From: Paraspadella gotoi
Taxonomy: Eukaryota > Chaetognatha
Length of the DNA: 64,000 nt
Direction of reading: 5' to 3'
Assembly: GCA_051294375.1 (NCBI GenBank)
Contig: CM119267.1
Span: forward strand, 2,320,946-2,384,945
Shown: positions 42,836 through 54,062 of the stretch, one piece after another
Position numbering within the stretch: the first letter of the stretch is position 1
Layout of the letters: every line of letters begins with the position of its first letter
Position numbers and translations under genes: made by a program
Notes under the pieces: generated by a model
Told to the model about the DNA's origin: nothing
The model's database searches: none
The model's input: the letters and a program-made list of their open reading frames with translations, nothing else

Positions 42836-43610
42836 TATAGAGCTTAAACCCTGTTTTGAGAGGTGGTGATTCAACTACCTCCAATGGTCGATGATATCAT
42901 ATGTTGTTATTTCTTTGTAAAATTACTTAGTGTGTGAATTCATGAGTAGAAATTATGCAGAATGAATATTTCATTTCAGTTTTAATGTTTTTTTTTTCTA
43001 AAATATTTTTTTTTTTATAATTATGCCATTTGTTTAAAGTTTTTATATTAAGTAGTCATTTCTTTTTGAATACTTAGTGTGTGAATTCATGAGTTAGAAA
43101 TCATAAGAAAAAAATTTCATATGAACAGTTTTTATGCTATGGTCATCAAAAAAGTCCTGAACTCGAATACGCGATGGTCAATAATCACTATTTAATCAGT
43201 TACAAATAAAAAAAAGAAGAAAGTGAAATAGACAAAAATGGACATGATTTTTTTCTCCTAAATGTGCAAAATTGTACTTTTTATTTAATTGAGAACGTGT
43301 GGATATGATTCACCAATCCCTAGTTCAGCCCAATGTTTATTGTGTCGAAATCAAATTATATTAAGTAACAACCTGAAACAAGCATTGGAAAGAGTTGCTT
43401 TTTTTGCTTAAATGCGACGTTGTAGGCGGAACCATGAAATTCATGAAATAAAATCTAATAAAAGTCGAATTCGACCGGTAGAGCTTCAATGAATTCACGC
43501 GCATTCGACTGAAATCAATCGATTGCGATGTCTTCGACGGCAAAATCGATCGCTGCGACTTTTCGACGTTTGCGAGTCGAAGCAGAGGTCGAAAACCCCG
43601 GCCTTAGCTT
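42836..43610. other. 0.78-kb segment found only in unit copy 1
   Basis: It splits the CTTCCTCC stretch that is continuous at 44260-44310, 47640-47690, 53775-53825 and 60560-60612. AT-rich, without an open frame. It contains a partial tandem repeat of about 146-bp period: CTTAGTGTGTGAATTCATGA at 42928 and again at 43074. I could not find terminal repeats or a target-site duplication. It may be an insertion or a mis-assembled piece ending at the nearby 25-N gap. Confidence 0.6.
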
Positions 43611-43754
43611 TACTCTTCCCTCCTCCTCCTGCCTCTCCTCCTTCCACCGACCGATTCCAAAAAAAAGCCAATCTATGTTCTTCTTCTAGTTATTTGGTCT
43701 TGGTTCCTCTTGATTTGTCAGGGGCTAAAAACGTGAGCTACTACTCCCCTCTGC

Positions 43755-43797
43755 TCTCTCTCTCTCTCTCTTTCCTCTCTCTCCTCCCTCTTCTTTT

Positions 43798-43830
<33 letters not shown>

Positions 43831-43863
43831 GTCTCTCTCTTCTCTTCTCTTTCGTTCTCTTTC
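43755..43863. repeat. CT-rich microsatellite before gap
   Basis: CTCTCTCTCTCTCTTTCCTC words up to the 25-N gap. Confidence 0.93.
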
Positions 43864-43888
43864 NNNNNNNNNNNNNNNNNNNNNNNNN
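43864..43888. other. Placeholder gap, exactly 25 N
   Basis: The sequence right of the gap steps backward in the unit: it restarts in the last units of the 34-bp array and repeats the 43610-43760 segment at 44290-44410. The flanking contigs overlap. Confidence 1.
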
Positions 43889-44008
43889 CCTTCCCCCTTG
43901 TCATTATTTTATTTATTATTACTCTTCCCCCTTGTTATTGTTTTATTTATTCTTACTCTTCTCCCTTGTCATTGTTTTATTTATTCCAACCCTTCCCCCT
44001 TGTCATTG

Positions 44009-44096
<88 letters not shown>

Positions 44097-44115
44097 CATT
44101 ATTATTATTATTTTA
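43889..44115. repeat. End of 34-bp array plus (ATT)n, repeated after gap
   Basis: About four 34-bp units, then more than 25 near-perfect ATT units (44018-44115). Confidence 0.95.
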
Positions 44116-44439
44116 TTATTTTATTTTTTCTTTTCAATCAGTTTTGAATTTTTCTTCTAGATTTTTAGCTTTGCCCTCTTCTTCCAAACTTTTCCTTTGA
44201 TTTCTTTTCTTCCTCCTCACATCTTCCTCAAATTCCTTGACCCACCTCTTATTTTCACACTCTTCCTCCTCCTCATCCTCATCCTCCTCATCCTCCTCCT
44301 TCCACCGACCGATTCCAAAAAAAGCCAATCTATTTCCCTTCTAGTTATTTGGTCTTGTCTCCTTTGATTTTGTCAGGGCTAAAACGTGAGCTACTACTCC
44401 CCTCTCTCTCTCTCTTTCTTTCTCTCTCTCTCTTTCTCT

Positions 44440-44656
44440 NNNNNNNNNNNNNNNNNNNNNNNNNNNNNNNNNNNNNNNNNNNNNNNNNNNNNNNNNNNNN
44501 NNNNNNNNNNNNNNNNNNNNNNNNNNNNNNNNNNNNNNNNNNNNNNNNNNNNNNNNNNNNNNNNNNNNNNNNNNNNNNNNNNNNNNNNNNNNNNNNNNNN
44601 NNNNNNNNNNNNNNNNNNNNNNNNNNNNNNNNNNNNNNNNNNNNNNNNNNNNNNNN
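44440..44656. other. Assembly gap, 217 N
   Basis: Lies in the CT tract; copies 2-4 read through at 47778-48040, 53925-54160 and 60718-60975. Confidence 1.
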
Positions 44657-45050
44657 AAAAAATGGCAACAAAAGTTGGAAAAAACAGAAACTGAGGATAA
44701 AAGATGAGAAAATATTATTTAATTTTTGGTTTAGTATCGCAATTTTATTTTTAGAAATGGAAGGAAGGAAGCCTGTCCAGAATCAGCAGACCAGAATGCT
44801 TATTCAATAATCATTAAGTGAGTGTATAATTTCTCTATCGCTTGTATAATTGTCATAACTTATTTTCTATTTTAGTTATCTTTACTTGACATTTTAAGTT
44901 TGAACAGTTTTGTATGACCGATGAACAAACTAATCTTCCCCTTTTCATCTTCCCCGCTTGAGATTTATCCTTTCACTTCCCGACGCCAAAACCATTACCT
45001 TGTCTCAACTTTGCTCCCAAATGTATTTCAAAGCACTCTCTCTCTCTTTC

Positions 45051-45231
45051 NNNNNNNNNNNNNNNNNNNNNNNNNNNNNNNNNNNNNNNNNNNNNNNNNN
45101 NNNNNNNNNNNNNNNNNNNNNNNNNNNNNNNNNNNNNNNNNNNNNNNNNNNNNNNNNNNNNNNNNNNNNNNNNNNNNNNNNNNNNNNNNNNNNNNNNNNN
45201 NNNNNNNNNNNNNNNNNNNNNNNNNNNNNNN
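45051..45231. other. Assembly gap, 181 N
   Basis: Second CT tract of the unit; copies 2-4 read through at 48430-48590, 54535-54715 and 61350-61550. Confidence 1.
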
Positions 45232-45348
45232 TTCTCTTTCCATATTCTTTTTCACTCTCTCACACTTTCCCCTACTTTCGGCACACGAAAAGAGCACACT
45301 TAATGTATGCCTATCGGCACTTTATATCAATTAGAATCAGTCACCGAT

Positions 45349-45578
45349 NNNNNNNNNNNNNNNNNNNNNNNNNNNNNNNNNNNNNNNNNNNNNNNNNNNN
45401 NNNNNNNNNNNNNNNNNNNNNNNNNNNNNNNNNNNNNNNNNNNNNNNNNNNNNNNNNNNNNNNNNNNNNNNNNNNNNNNNNNNNNNNNNNNNNNNNNNNN
45501 NNNNNNNNNNNNNNNNNNNNNNNNNNNNNNNNNNNNNNNNNNNNNNNNNNNNNNNNNNNNNNNNNNNNNNNNNNNNNN
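45349..45578. other. Assembly gap, 230 N
   Basis: Third CT tract of the unit. Copies 2-4 have only about 70-85 bases here, so the gap size is overestimated or this copy has a longer CT array. Confidence 1.
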
Positions 45579-45677
45579 TCTCTCTCTCTCTCTCTCACTG
45601 TCTCCTGCGGATTTTTAAAACAAAGGGCGCCAGCGACGAAAGATTTGATGAATCGCGTGGAAATGCTCAATCTGGGC

Positions 45678-45678
<1 letters not shown>

Positions 45679-45713
<35 letters not shown>
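45679..45713. repeat. (GTC)n microsatellite, unit copy 1
   Basis: Eleven perfect GTC units after GGGCCTC. The other copies show 8-10 broken units (48868, 54993, 61838). Confidence 0.96.
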
Positions 45714-46058
45714 TTAAGACTTATTCGCCGTCTTTATCGTCGACATTATCGTCGTCGTCGTCTTCATTCTTTTCGTCATCATCATCATCGTTCAGAGAAG
45801 CTGTTGTTGTTATCCAAAGTTTTCCACTTAGAATTTATTTCATTTTCATTCATAAAAGAGAAACAAATAAATAAATCGAACCTATCGAATAAATGTAACC
45901 TAATTTTACAGTGAAAAACGAAGATGACCAAGAGGAAAAGTTTAGAACAACAAATTTTTAAAACGGAAAATATTTTAATTTTCAAAGATGATTTTTAACT
46001 GATCGACTGATAGTGTCATTGCAAGTTATCATTAACTAATAAATTATGATGATAGCTT

Positions 46059-46072
46059 AGGGGAGAAAAGAG
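46059..46072 (+). other. Polypurine tract next to LTR-like segment, copy 1
   Basis: AGGGGAGAAAAGAG, 14 purines abutting TGTTTG. In LTR retrotransposons the plus-strand primer lies exactly here, directly 5' of the 3' LTR. Equivalents: 49243-49255, 55373-55386 and 62246-62260 (with small errors). Confidence 0.5.
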
Positions 46073-46181
46073 TGTTTGTGCCTCAGTAGATTTGGTTTCG
46101 ATCACGTTGGCTGACTTTAGTTCTTATTCAATTAACGTTCAGAATTTGGAACAGGTTGGTAAGTTTATTTATCAACAAACA
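46073..46181 (+). mobile_element. Short LTR-like segment, copy 1 (109 bp)
   Basis: Starts TGTTTGTGCCTCAG and ends TTATCAACAAACA. The first and last six bases are perfect inverted repeats (TGTTTG/CAAACA), and the segment has the TG...CA ends of an LTR. A purine tract lies directly upstream and a tRNA-complementary motif 4 bases downstream. No target-site duplication flanks it (AAGAG against ATTTT), so it is not a solo LTR. At about 109 bp it is in the range of TRIM-like elements. No coding region is attached. Confidence 0.55.
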
Positions 46182-46185
46182 ATTT

Positions 46186-46197
46186 TGGCGACGAGGA
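46186..46197 (+). other. Primer-binding-site-like motif, copy 1
   Basis: TGGCGACGAGGA begins with TGG (complement of the CCA tail) and matches 12 bases of the 3' end of serine tRNA (GCU) as I recall that tRNA from animals. The next bases (ACGG) no longer match. The spacing of 4 bases from the LTR-like end is normal for such elements. Confidence 0.5.
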
Positions 46198-46725
46198 ACG
46201 GAGATAAAATGTTTATTACATACAAACGATGTGTGAAATTAATTTTTAATTTCGAGATTAAAAATATAAAAACGTGAGTGTAAAATCCATTAAAAATAAA
46301 CCCCAACGGCGGTTAAAAAACAGGTTGTAGCATAAAGCGACATATTGCTCGCAAAGAGATGGAGCCCTTGATGGAGCCTCTGAACTTCAATCCACATCTC
46401 ACTACAAATGAGACCACGTGAACTCCCACTCCACTCTTTTTCCTCTTCCACATCTCACCATATGTGACCGACAGTGACTCCACACTAACTCTTTCACATC
46501 TCACTCACGCTCTATTCTCCTAATTTGCCACAGGAAATGATTTCTCAAGCAAAAGTCTTTCTCGCTACGAATCTTAATCTAATTTCCTTTTTTCCTTTTT
46601 TTCATTTGTGTTCTCCTCCTCTTCCTCTTCTTCATCCTCTTCCTCCTCTCATCCTTCCCGCTCTCCTTCCTTCGCTCCTGCTGAGGTTTTCTTCGCAAGC
46701 GCTATCCTTTAAATTTTTTCTTTTC

Positions 46726-47400
46726 TATCTTCCCCATTGTCACATTGTGTTTTATTTATTCCCTTATTATATCTCTTCCCCCTTGTCATTGTTTTATTTA
46801 ATTCTTATCTCTTTCCCGCCTTGTCATTGTTTTATTTATTCTACTCTTCCCTTGTCATTGTTTTATTTATTTCTTAACTCCCCCCCTTGTCATTGTTTTA
46901 TTTATTCTTAACATCTTCCCTCTTGTCATTGTTTTATTTATTCTTAATCTTCCCCCTGTCATTGTTTTATTTATTCTTTACTCTTTCCCCCTTGTCATTG
47001 TTTATTTATTGTTTACTCTTCCCCTGTCATTGTTTTATTTATTCTAACCCTTCCGCTTGTCATTGTTTTATTTATTCTTATGCTCTCCCTTGTCATTGTT
47101 TATTATCCTTACTCTTCTCCCTGTCATTGTTTTATTTATTCTTACTCTTCCCCTTCCCCCTTGTCATGGTTTTATTTATACTTACTCTTCCCCCCTGTCA
47201 TTGTTTTATTTATTCTAAACTCCTCCCTTGTCATTGTTTTATTTATTCTTACCCTTCCCCCTTCCCCCTTGTCATTATTTTATTTATTATTACTCTTCCC
47301 CCTTGTTATTGTTTTATTTATTCTTACTCTTCTTCCGCCTTTCTCACCTTGTTTCATTGTTTTATTTATTCCAACCCTTTCCCCCTTGTCATGTGTTTTT
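46726..47400 (+). repeat. 34-bp minisatellite, about 20 units
   Basis: Same core CCCCCTTGTCATTGTTTTAT as copy 1, about 675 bases. Confidence 0.95.
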
Positions 47401-47414
47401 TATTATTATTATTA

Positions 47415-47464
<50 letters not shown>

Positions 47465-47493
47465 ATTATTATTATTATTATTTTATTATTTAT
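47401..47493. repeat. (ATT)n array, unit copy 2
   Basis: About 28 units with two irregular joints. Confidence 0.95.
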
Positions 47494-47777
47494 TTTTTTC
47501 TTTTCAATCAGTTTTGAATTTTTCTTCTAGATTTTTAGCTTTGCCCTCTTCTTCCAAACTTTTCCTTTGATTTCTTTTCTTCCTCCTCACATCTTCCTCA
47601 AATTCCTTGACCCACCTCTTAATTTTCACACTCTTCCTCCTCCTCATCCTCATCCTCTCCTCCTCATCCTCCTCCTTCCACCGACCGATTCCAAAAAAAG
47701 CCAATCTATTTCCCTTCTAGTTATTTGGGTCTTGTCTCTTTGGATTTTGTTCAGGGCTAAAACGTGAGCTACTACTC

Positions 47778-47946
47778 CCTCTCTCTCTCTCTTGTCTTTC
47801 TCTTCTCTCCCTCTCTTTCTCTCTCTCTCTCCTCTTCCCTCTCTCTTTCTCTCTCTCTCTCTCTCTTCTCTCTCTCCTCTCTCTCGTCTCTCTCTCTCTC
47901 GTCTCTCTCTCTCTCTCTCTCTTCTCGTCTCTCTCTCTTTCTCCTT
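47778..47946. repeat. CT-rich microsatellite, unit copy 2
   Basis: CTCTCTCTCTCTCGTCTCTC words, ending at CTTTGATAAGGCTTTTGCTC. Confidence 0.93.
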
Positions 47947-48429
47947 TGATAAGGCTTTTGCTCCGGGATGTCACCGTGCGTTCAGAAATCGAGATTTCAC
48001 GCGAAAAAAAGGTGAGAAAAGAATAAGTAAAAAAAATAAAAATAAAAAAATGGCAACAAAGTTGGAAAAAACAGAAACTGAGGATAAAAGATGAGAAAAT
48101 ATTATATTTAATTTTTGGTTTAGTATCGCAATTTTATTTTTAGAAAATGGAAAGGAAGGAAGCCTGTCCAGAATCAGCAAGACCAGAATGCTTATTCAAT
48201 AATCATTAAAGTGAGTGTATAATTTCTCTATCGCTTGTATGATGTGTCATAACTTATTTTCTATTTTAGTTATCTTTACTTGACATTTTAAGTTTGAAAC
48301 AGTTTTTGTATGACCGATGAACAAACTAATCTTCCCCTTTTCATCTTCCCGCTTGAGATTTATCCTTCTACTTCCCGACGCCAAAAACCATTACGTTGTC
48401 TCAACTTTGCTCCCAATGTATTTCAAAGC

Positions 48430-48488
48430 ACTCTCTCTCTCTTTCACTCTCTTACTTGTTTGCTCTCTCTGTTCTCATCTCTCTCTCG

Positions 48489-48521
<33 letters not shown>

Positions 48522-48545
48522 TCTAGCTCTGCCTGTCTTTCTCCC
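48430..48545. repeat. CT-rich microsatellite, unit copy 2
   Basis: Follows CCCAATGTATTTCAAAGCAC, as in the other copies. Confidence 0.92.
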
Positions 48546-49242
48546 ACTCTCTCTCTCTTGCTCTTTTTTTTTCTTTCTCTTTCATATTCTCTTTTCACTC
48601 TCTCGACACTTTCCCTATTTTCGGCACACGAAAAGAGCACACTTTAATGTAGTATGGCAACTTTATATCAATTAGAATCAGTCACCGATTATTTCTCCGA
48701 AGGTCGTCTCGTCTTTTCTAAGACGAAAATAAAAGGGCCTAATTGAAATTCTGTCCTCTCCGCTCTCTCTCTCTCTCTCTCTCACTGTCTCCTGCGGGTA
48801 TTTTTTAAAAACAGGGCGCCAGCGAACGAAAGTTTGATGAATCGCGTGAAATGCTGCAATCTGGGCCTCGTCGTCGTCGTCGTCGTCGTCGTCGTGTCGT
48901 CGTCTAAGCTCTTATTCGCCGTCTTCTCGAATTATCGCGTCGTCGTCTTCATTTCTTTCGTCATCATCATCACATCGTTCAGAGAAGCTGTTGTGTTGTT
49001 ATCCAAAGTTTTCCACTTAGAATTTATTTCATTTCTGTTCATAAAAAGAGAACAAAATAAATAATCGAATAAATTAACAATTTAATGAAAACGAAGATGA
49101 CCTAAGAGGAAAAGTTTAGAACAACAAATTTTTTTAAAAACGGAAAATATTTTAATTTTCAAAGATGATTTTTAACTGATCACTGTAGAGTGTCATTGGA
49201 AGTTATCATTAACTAATAAATTATATCTTATGATGATAGCTT

Positions 49243-49255
49243 AGGGGGAAAGGAG
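49243..49255 (+). other. Polypurine tract next to LTR-like segment, copy 2
   Basis: AGGGGGAAAGGAG directly before TGTTTG. Confidence 0.5.
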
Positions 49256-49363
49256 TGTTTGTGCCTCAGTAGATTTGGTTTCGATCACGTTGGCTGACTT
49301 AAGTTCTTATTCAATTTAACGTTCAGAATTTGAACAGGTTGTAAGTTTATTTATCAACAAACA
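49256..49363 (+). mobile_element. Short LTR-like segment, copy 2 (108 bp)
   Basis: TGTTTGTGCCTCAG to ATCAACAAACA, with the primer-site-like TGGCGACGAGGA at 49368-49379. It differs from copy 1 by a few indels. Confidence 0.55.
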
Positions 49364-49667
49364 ATTTTGGCGACGAGGAACGGAGATAAAATGTTTTTAC
49401 ATACAAACGATGTGTGAAATTAATTTTTAATTTCGAGATTAAAAATATAAAAAACGTGAGTTAAATCATTAATAAACCCCAACGGCGAGTTAAAACGTTG
49501 AACGTTCAAGGAGGCAACGACTTTTCTCTGCCACGCTATTTGAAACATTGCTAAACGTAAAAAATAAGACAGATACTAATTCCCCCCCCTTTCTTCGCGA
49601 CTGAATCAGTTGTAAACTTTTCCTAATAATTTGGGCCGTTCGATCGTGATAATCGTCCGCCGATGAA

Positions 49668-49692
49668 NNNNNNNNNNNNNNNNNNNNNNNNN
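49668..49692. other. Placeholder gap, exactly 25 N
   Basis: Copy 3 reads through the same point (CGATGGACTCCGCGG at about 55798) with nothing missing, so this gap hides essentially no sequence. Confidence 1.
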
Positions 49693-49910
49693 GACTCCGC
49701 GGACGTCGAACTTTCATTCCGCACTCGTCGGCCGCCACGAGCGTCGAAACAAAGGGTAATGAAACAATTAAATAATTATCAATGACGACTGAATGAATAA
49801 TCGATGAATCTTTATTTAAATAAGACATTAATCCACAAATGTTTATAGACATTTCCACTAAAGTTTAATCGAGATTCCACAAGAGTTTGTTCATGAATCC
49901 TGACACTTTT

Positions 49911-50307
49911 TTTTCTTCTCCTCCTTCCTTCCTTCTTCTCTTCTTCTCTTCCTTCTTTTACTTTTTCTTTCTTCCTCCTCCTACTTCCTTCCTCCTTCCT
50001 CCTTCTCCTGTCTTCTTCCTTCTTCTACGTCTTCCTTCCTTCCTTCTTTCTCCTTTTTTCCTCCTCCCTCTTCCTTCCTCTGCCTCTTCCCTTCTTCTAC
50101 TTCTTCTTCCTTCCTTCCTCCTCTCCCTCCGTTCTTCCTCCTTCTTCTCTTCTCTTCCTCCTCCTTCCTCCTCCTCTCCTCCACTCCTTCTCTTTCCTTC
50201 TTCTCCTTCTTTCTCCTCTTCTCCTTCCCCTCCTTCCTTCCTTCTTCCTTCTTCCTTCTTCTTCCTTTCTCCCTCCTTCTTCCTCCTTTCTTCTCTCTCT
50301 TCTTCTT
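49911..50307 (-). repeat. CTTCCTCC-rich tract, truncated by gap
   Basis: About 400 bases of CTTCCTTCTTCTCTTCC. The same tract is about 850 bases in copy 3 and 890 in copy 4. Confidence 0.93.
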
Positions 50308-50332
50308 NNNNNNNNNNNNNNNNNNNNNNNNN
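50308..50332. other. Placeholder gap, exactly 25 N
   Basis: Sits where copy 3 shows about 450 further bases of CTTCC tract plus a unique stretch of about 160 bp (56865-57028). Real missing length is therefore probably about 0.6 kb, not 25. Confidence 1.
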
Positions 50333-50567
50333 CCACAATCCACCGCTCCGACCACATCCCGCATCGCTCCGACGCACATCCACCGCGATGCAAATTAAAC
50401 TCAGCCGGTCTCTTCTCTCGAGTGGGCTTCGTGGCCTCCTGCGTTTCCAACGAGAAAGATAACAATCGAACTGAGAAAATGATAATGCCAGTCTGAGAAG
50501 TAGTAGATCAATCAGTGAGAGCTAGCAGCCTCGAGGTATGGCACGCAGAAAGACAAGCAAAGATTAG

Positions 50568-50598
<31 letters not shown>

Positions 50599-51041
50599 CA
50601 TGAGAGAGATGAGAGAGAGAGAGAAGGAGAGACGGACGAAGAGAAAGCGATGCTGAACGCTATTGTCGTCACCGATTTTGGACGGGAGTGAGGAAATCAA
50701 AACATCGCACAAAAATATTGAGCCATTTTTATGCAGAACATTGTTGTTGTTGTTGTTTTGTCGCGTCGTCGTCACATTGTGCTTCAATCGTCGTCATTAT
50801 TGTGAGTTGGTTGAACAGTATTAGAACAATGTTGAAATGAGTGAAATTTTATTTGTTGTTTTAACATTTTCGTGCATTGTCCCTACAACCGGATGTCCAC
50901 AATAACGATTATTTCATTTTTTCAACATTTTCTTATATTAAATGATTTTGCGCTTTTCGTAGTCGCATCGTCGCTGTCGTTTAAAGGGAAAGCGGCCGTC
51001 GGGTCATTCCCAATCTCGTCAATATTTTTCAATTGTGGGAG

Positions 51042-51077
<36 letters not shown>

Positions 51078-52899
51078 AGAGAGAAAGAGAGAGAGGAGGC
51101 TGACTTTTGGTTTACCACGAATTTTGTTTCCGGTTGTTTGGCAGAGTTTATAAGGTTATATGAGGAAGGAGAAGAGAGAAGGAGCGAAGAGGAGAGGAGT
51201 GATATGAAGGGTGGAGGTGAAAAGAAGAAAAGCGATAAACAAGAAATGGGATTCCAATGTGTTCGCTTCCGAGTGACTTTAGTTTACGTGTATTATATTC
51301 ACATGATATGACATACTATGACATGAGTAAAAAACTTTCTTAGCCCTTGTATTCAATGACATTGACTGCTCGAGTCTTTTATTCCTTATAGTTTTAGGAT
51401 ATGCCATAAATGCGGTGGCGCAGCAGTCCCCTTAGAATTGAGGTTTTTTTTCTTCTTAGACAAAATGAGCAACGAAAACTATTGGGCAAAATTGTTGCAT
51501 CTTTAAGTATAAATGGGACAGAGAACGACGACAGCGCGGACCGATATAATGACGCGAACCGACGAAGAAAGTGACTTATAGAGTTGCTTTCGCGAGTAAT
51601 TGCTCGAGGCGCAAACTAAAACAGTTGAAGTGCTAGAGTAGGATAGGAAATATTAACCGCTAAAGTAATATTAGGTGATATTCAAGTACGACATTAATTG
51701 ATCTCACCTTTATTCGACCTTAATCATTTTCCCCCGAATAAGGTTTTCGTTTTTGCCAAATTTTTAAAAATTATTCTCTATCACGTTTTCATCTCACCTT
51801 TTCGAAGTAGAGTCCGTGACTCGTGAAAGCTCTTCAGGTTTTCACTTGATACTCATAAACACTTATCGCAAGGAAGAAATGCGGCGTCGTTCTCAGAAAG
51901 TCGATGCGGTAAAGGTTTTCGGTGTAATACTTTTAGTTAATCACTTTACGGAAATTTTATCAACCATAACATGATGATTCAAATTGTTTCATATTTTGTA
52001 TAGTCATCTGCTACGCGTGTACGTAATCTAGGTAAACTCGTCTAAAATACTGTTACTTATATTCTTATTTAAAAACTTTATCAATTAAACTTTATTATTA
52101 AACTTTTTTTCTCAAAAATCTAAACTGGTCGACATCCAGATCTCTTAAGAATTAATTATCAATTTAATTTGTTCTGGGTAGCGAAGTCATTTAAAACTCG
52201 ATCGGTTTCTGTGTATTTCTGTATTTTCTGTAATCTTGTTACTCCGATAAATGCAATTCTTCTAACCAACTCGTTTCACATTCATTCTGACATTTTCCCT
52301 GCCACCTGCCTTCTCATCCATATATTTCCCTTCTATGTTTTAATTGTTTTTTTTTTATAATTTAATAGATTTCTTAACTTTTTCTCTGAATTCCACCAAT
52401 CCTGACTTGGTCTCAAAATCCAACCACAATAGACAAGCGTCCCTTTTGCGCTACAACGAGTCTGCGCGCAATTACTTTTTGCTCAGCGGGAAACGAAACG
52501 AATACCAAATCACAGTTGTACATAAAGCGACATTTGCTCGCAAAGAGATGGAGCCCTGATGGGCTCTGAACTTCAATCCACATTCACTACAAATGAGACC
52601 ACGTGACCCACCAACTCTTTTTCTCTCTTCAACATCTCACTCATCCATATGTGCCACGTGACTCACACTACTCTTTCACATCTCACTCACGTCTTCTACA
52701 TTTTGCCACAGGAAATGATTCTCAAGCAAAAGTCTTTCTCGCTTACGAATCTTAATCTAATTTTCCCTTTTTCCTTTTTTTCATTTGTGTCTCCTCCTCT
52801 TCTCTTCTTCATCTCTTCCTCCTCTTCAATCCTCTTCGCTCCTCCTTCCTTCGCCTCCTGCTGAGGTTTTCCTCCAATGCTCTATCTTTAAATTTTCTT

Positions 52900-53544
52900 T
52901 TCTTCTTCCCCCTTGTCATTTGGTTTTATTTATTCTTAAACCCTTCCCCCTTGTTCATTGTTTTATTTATTCTTAATCTTCCCCCTTGTCATTGTTTTAT
53001 TTATTCTAAACGCCTTCCCCTGTCATTGTTTTATTTATTCTTATCTTCCCCCTTGTCATTGTTTTATTTATTCTAACTCTTCCCTCTTGTCATTGTTTTA
53101 TTTATTCTTAATCTTCCCCTTGTCATTGTTTATTTTATTCTTACTCTTCCCCCTTGTCATTGTTTTATTTATTTCTTACTCTTCCCCTGTCATTGTTTTA
53201 TTTTTTCTAACCCTTCCCTTGTCATTGTTTTATTTATTCTTACTCTTCCCTGTCATTGTTTTATTTATTCTTACTTCTTCTCCCTTGTCATTGTTTTATT
53301 TATTCTTACTCTTCCCCTTCCCCTTGTCATTGGTTTTATTTATACTTACTCTTCCCCCCTGTCATTGTTTATTTTATTCTAACCTTCCCCCTTGTCATTG
53401 TTTTTTTATTCTTACCTTCCCCTTCCCCCTTGTCATTATTTTATTTATTATTACTCTTCCCCTTGTTATTGTTTTATTTATTCTTTACTCTTGCTCTCCT
53501 TGTCATTGTTTATTTATTCCAACCCTTCCCCCTGTCATTGTTTT

Positions 53545-53549
<5 letters not shown>
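52900..53549 (+). repeat. 34-bp minisatellite, about 19 units
   Basis: Same 34-bp core as copies 1, 2 and 4. Confidence 0.95.
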
Positions 53550-53614
<65 letters not shown>

Positions 53615-53641
53615 TATTATTATTATTTTTATTATTTTATT
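53550..53641. repeat. (ATT)n array, unit copy 3
   Basis: About 28 ATT units. Confidence 0.95.
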
Positions 53642-53924
53642 TTTTTCTTTTCAATCAGTTTTGAATTTTTCTTCTAGATTTTTGCTTTGCCCTCTTCTTC
53701 CAAACTTTTCCTTTGATTTTTTCTTCCTCCTCACATCTTCCTCAAATTCCTTGACCCACCTCTTATTTTCACACTCTTCCTCCTCCTCATCCTCATCCTC
53801 TCCTCCTCATCCTCCTCCTTCCCACCGACGATTCCAAAAAAAGCCAATCTATTTCCCTTCTAGTTATTTGGTCTTGTCTCTTTGAATTTTGTCAGGGCTA
53901 AAACGTGAGCTACTACTCCCCTCT

Positions 53925-54001
53925 GCTCTCTCTCTTTCTTTCTCTCTCTCTCTTTCTCTCTCTCTCTCCTCTCTCTCTTCTTCTCTCTCTCTCTCTCTTT
54001 T

Positions 54002-54058
<57 letters not shown>

Positions 54059-54062
54059 TCTC
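53925..54062. repeat. CT-rich microsatellite, unit copy 3
   Basis: CT run with TTCT interruptions; followed by a short open segment and GGTGAG at 54123-54128. Confidence 0.93.

Larger units (their letters stand above)
38262..46317 (+). repeat. 6.7-kb unit, copy 1 (long, gapped variant)
   Basis: Order of landmarks: CCACATCC minisatellite; GCAAATTAAAACTCAGCCGG; GA tract; GACGATGCTGACGCTATTG; GTT/GTC repeats; GA tract; CTTAGCCCTTGTATTCATGA; GACAAGCGTCCCTTTTGCGC; 58-bp tandem; 34-bp array; (ATT)n; CGTGAGCTACTACTCCCCTC; CT; AATGGCAACAAAAGTTGGAA; CT; CACACGAAAAGAGCACACTT; CT; GGGCCTCGTCGTCG; purine tract, LTR-like segment and primer-site-like motif; AAACCCCAACGGCGGTTAAA. It breaks off at about 46317 and the sequence jumps back to the middle of the unit. 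This copy has an extra 0.78-kb insert, an expanded 34-bp array, and a backtrack of about 0.5 kb at the 43864 gap. Confidence 0.9.
46318..50307 (+). repeat. 6.7-kb unit, copy 2 (lacks the first part)
   Basis: Enters the unit at CATAAAGCGACAT (equivalent to 40588) and continues through the 34-bp array, ATT array, CT tracts, GTC array, LTR-like segment and GACTCCGCGGACGTCGAA to the CTTCC tract at 49911. It stops at a 25-N gap. The abrupt entry at 46318 has no gap, so it is either a real deletion junction or a mis-join. Confidence 0.9.

Noticed and set aside
46073-46181. Solo LTR explanation for the TGTTTG...CAAACA segment
   Set aside because: The flanks show no target-site duplication, and a purine tract and a primer-site motif sit on opposite sides. 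That fits a shared-LTR junction better than a solo LTR.
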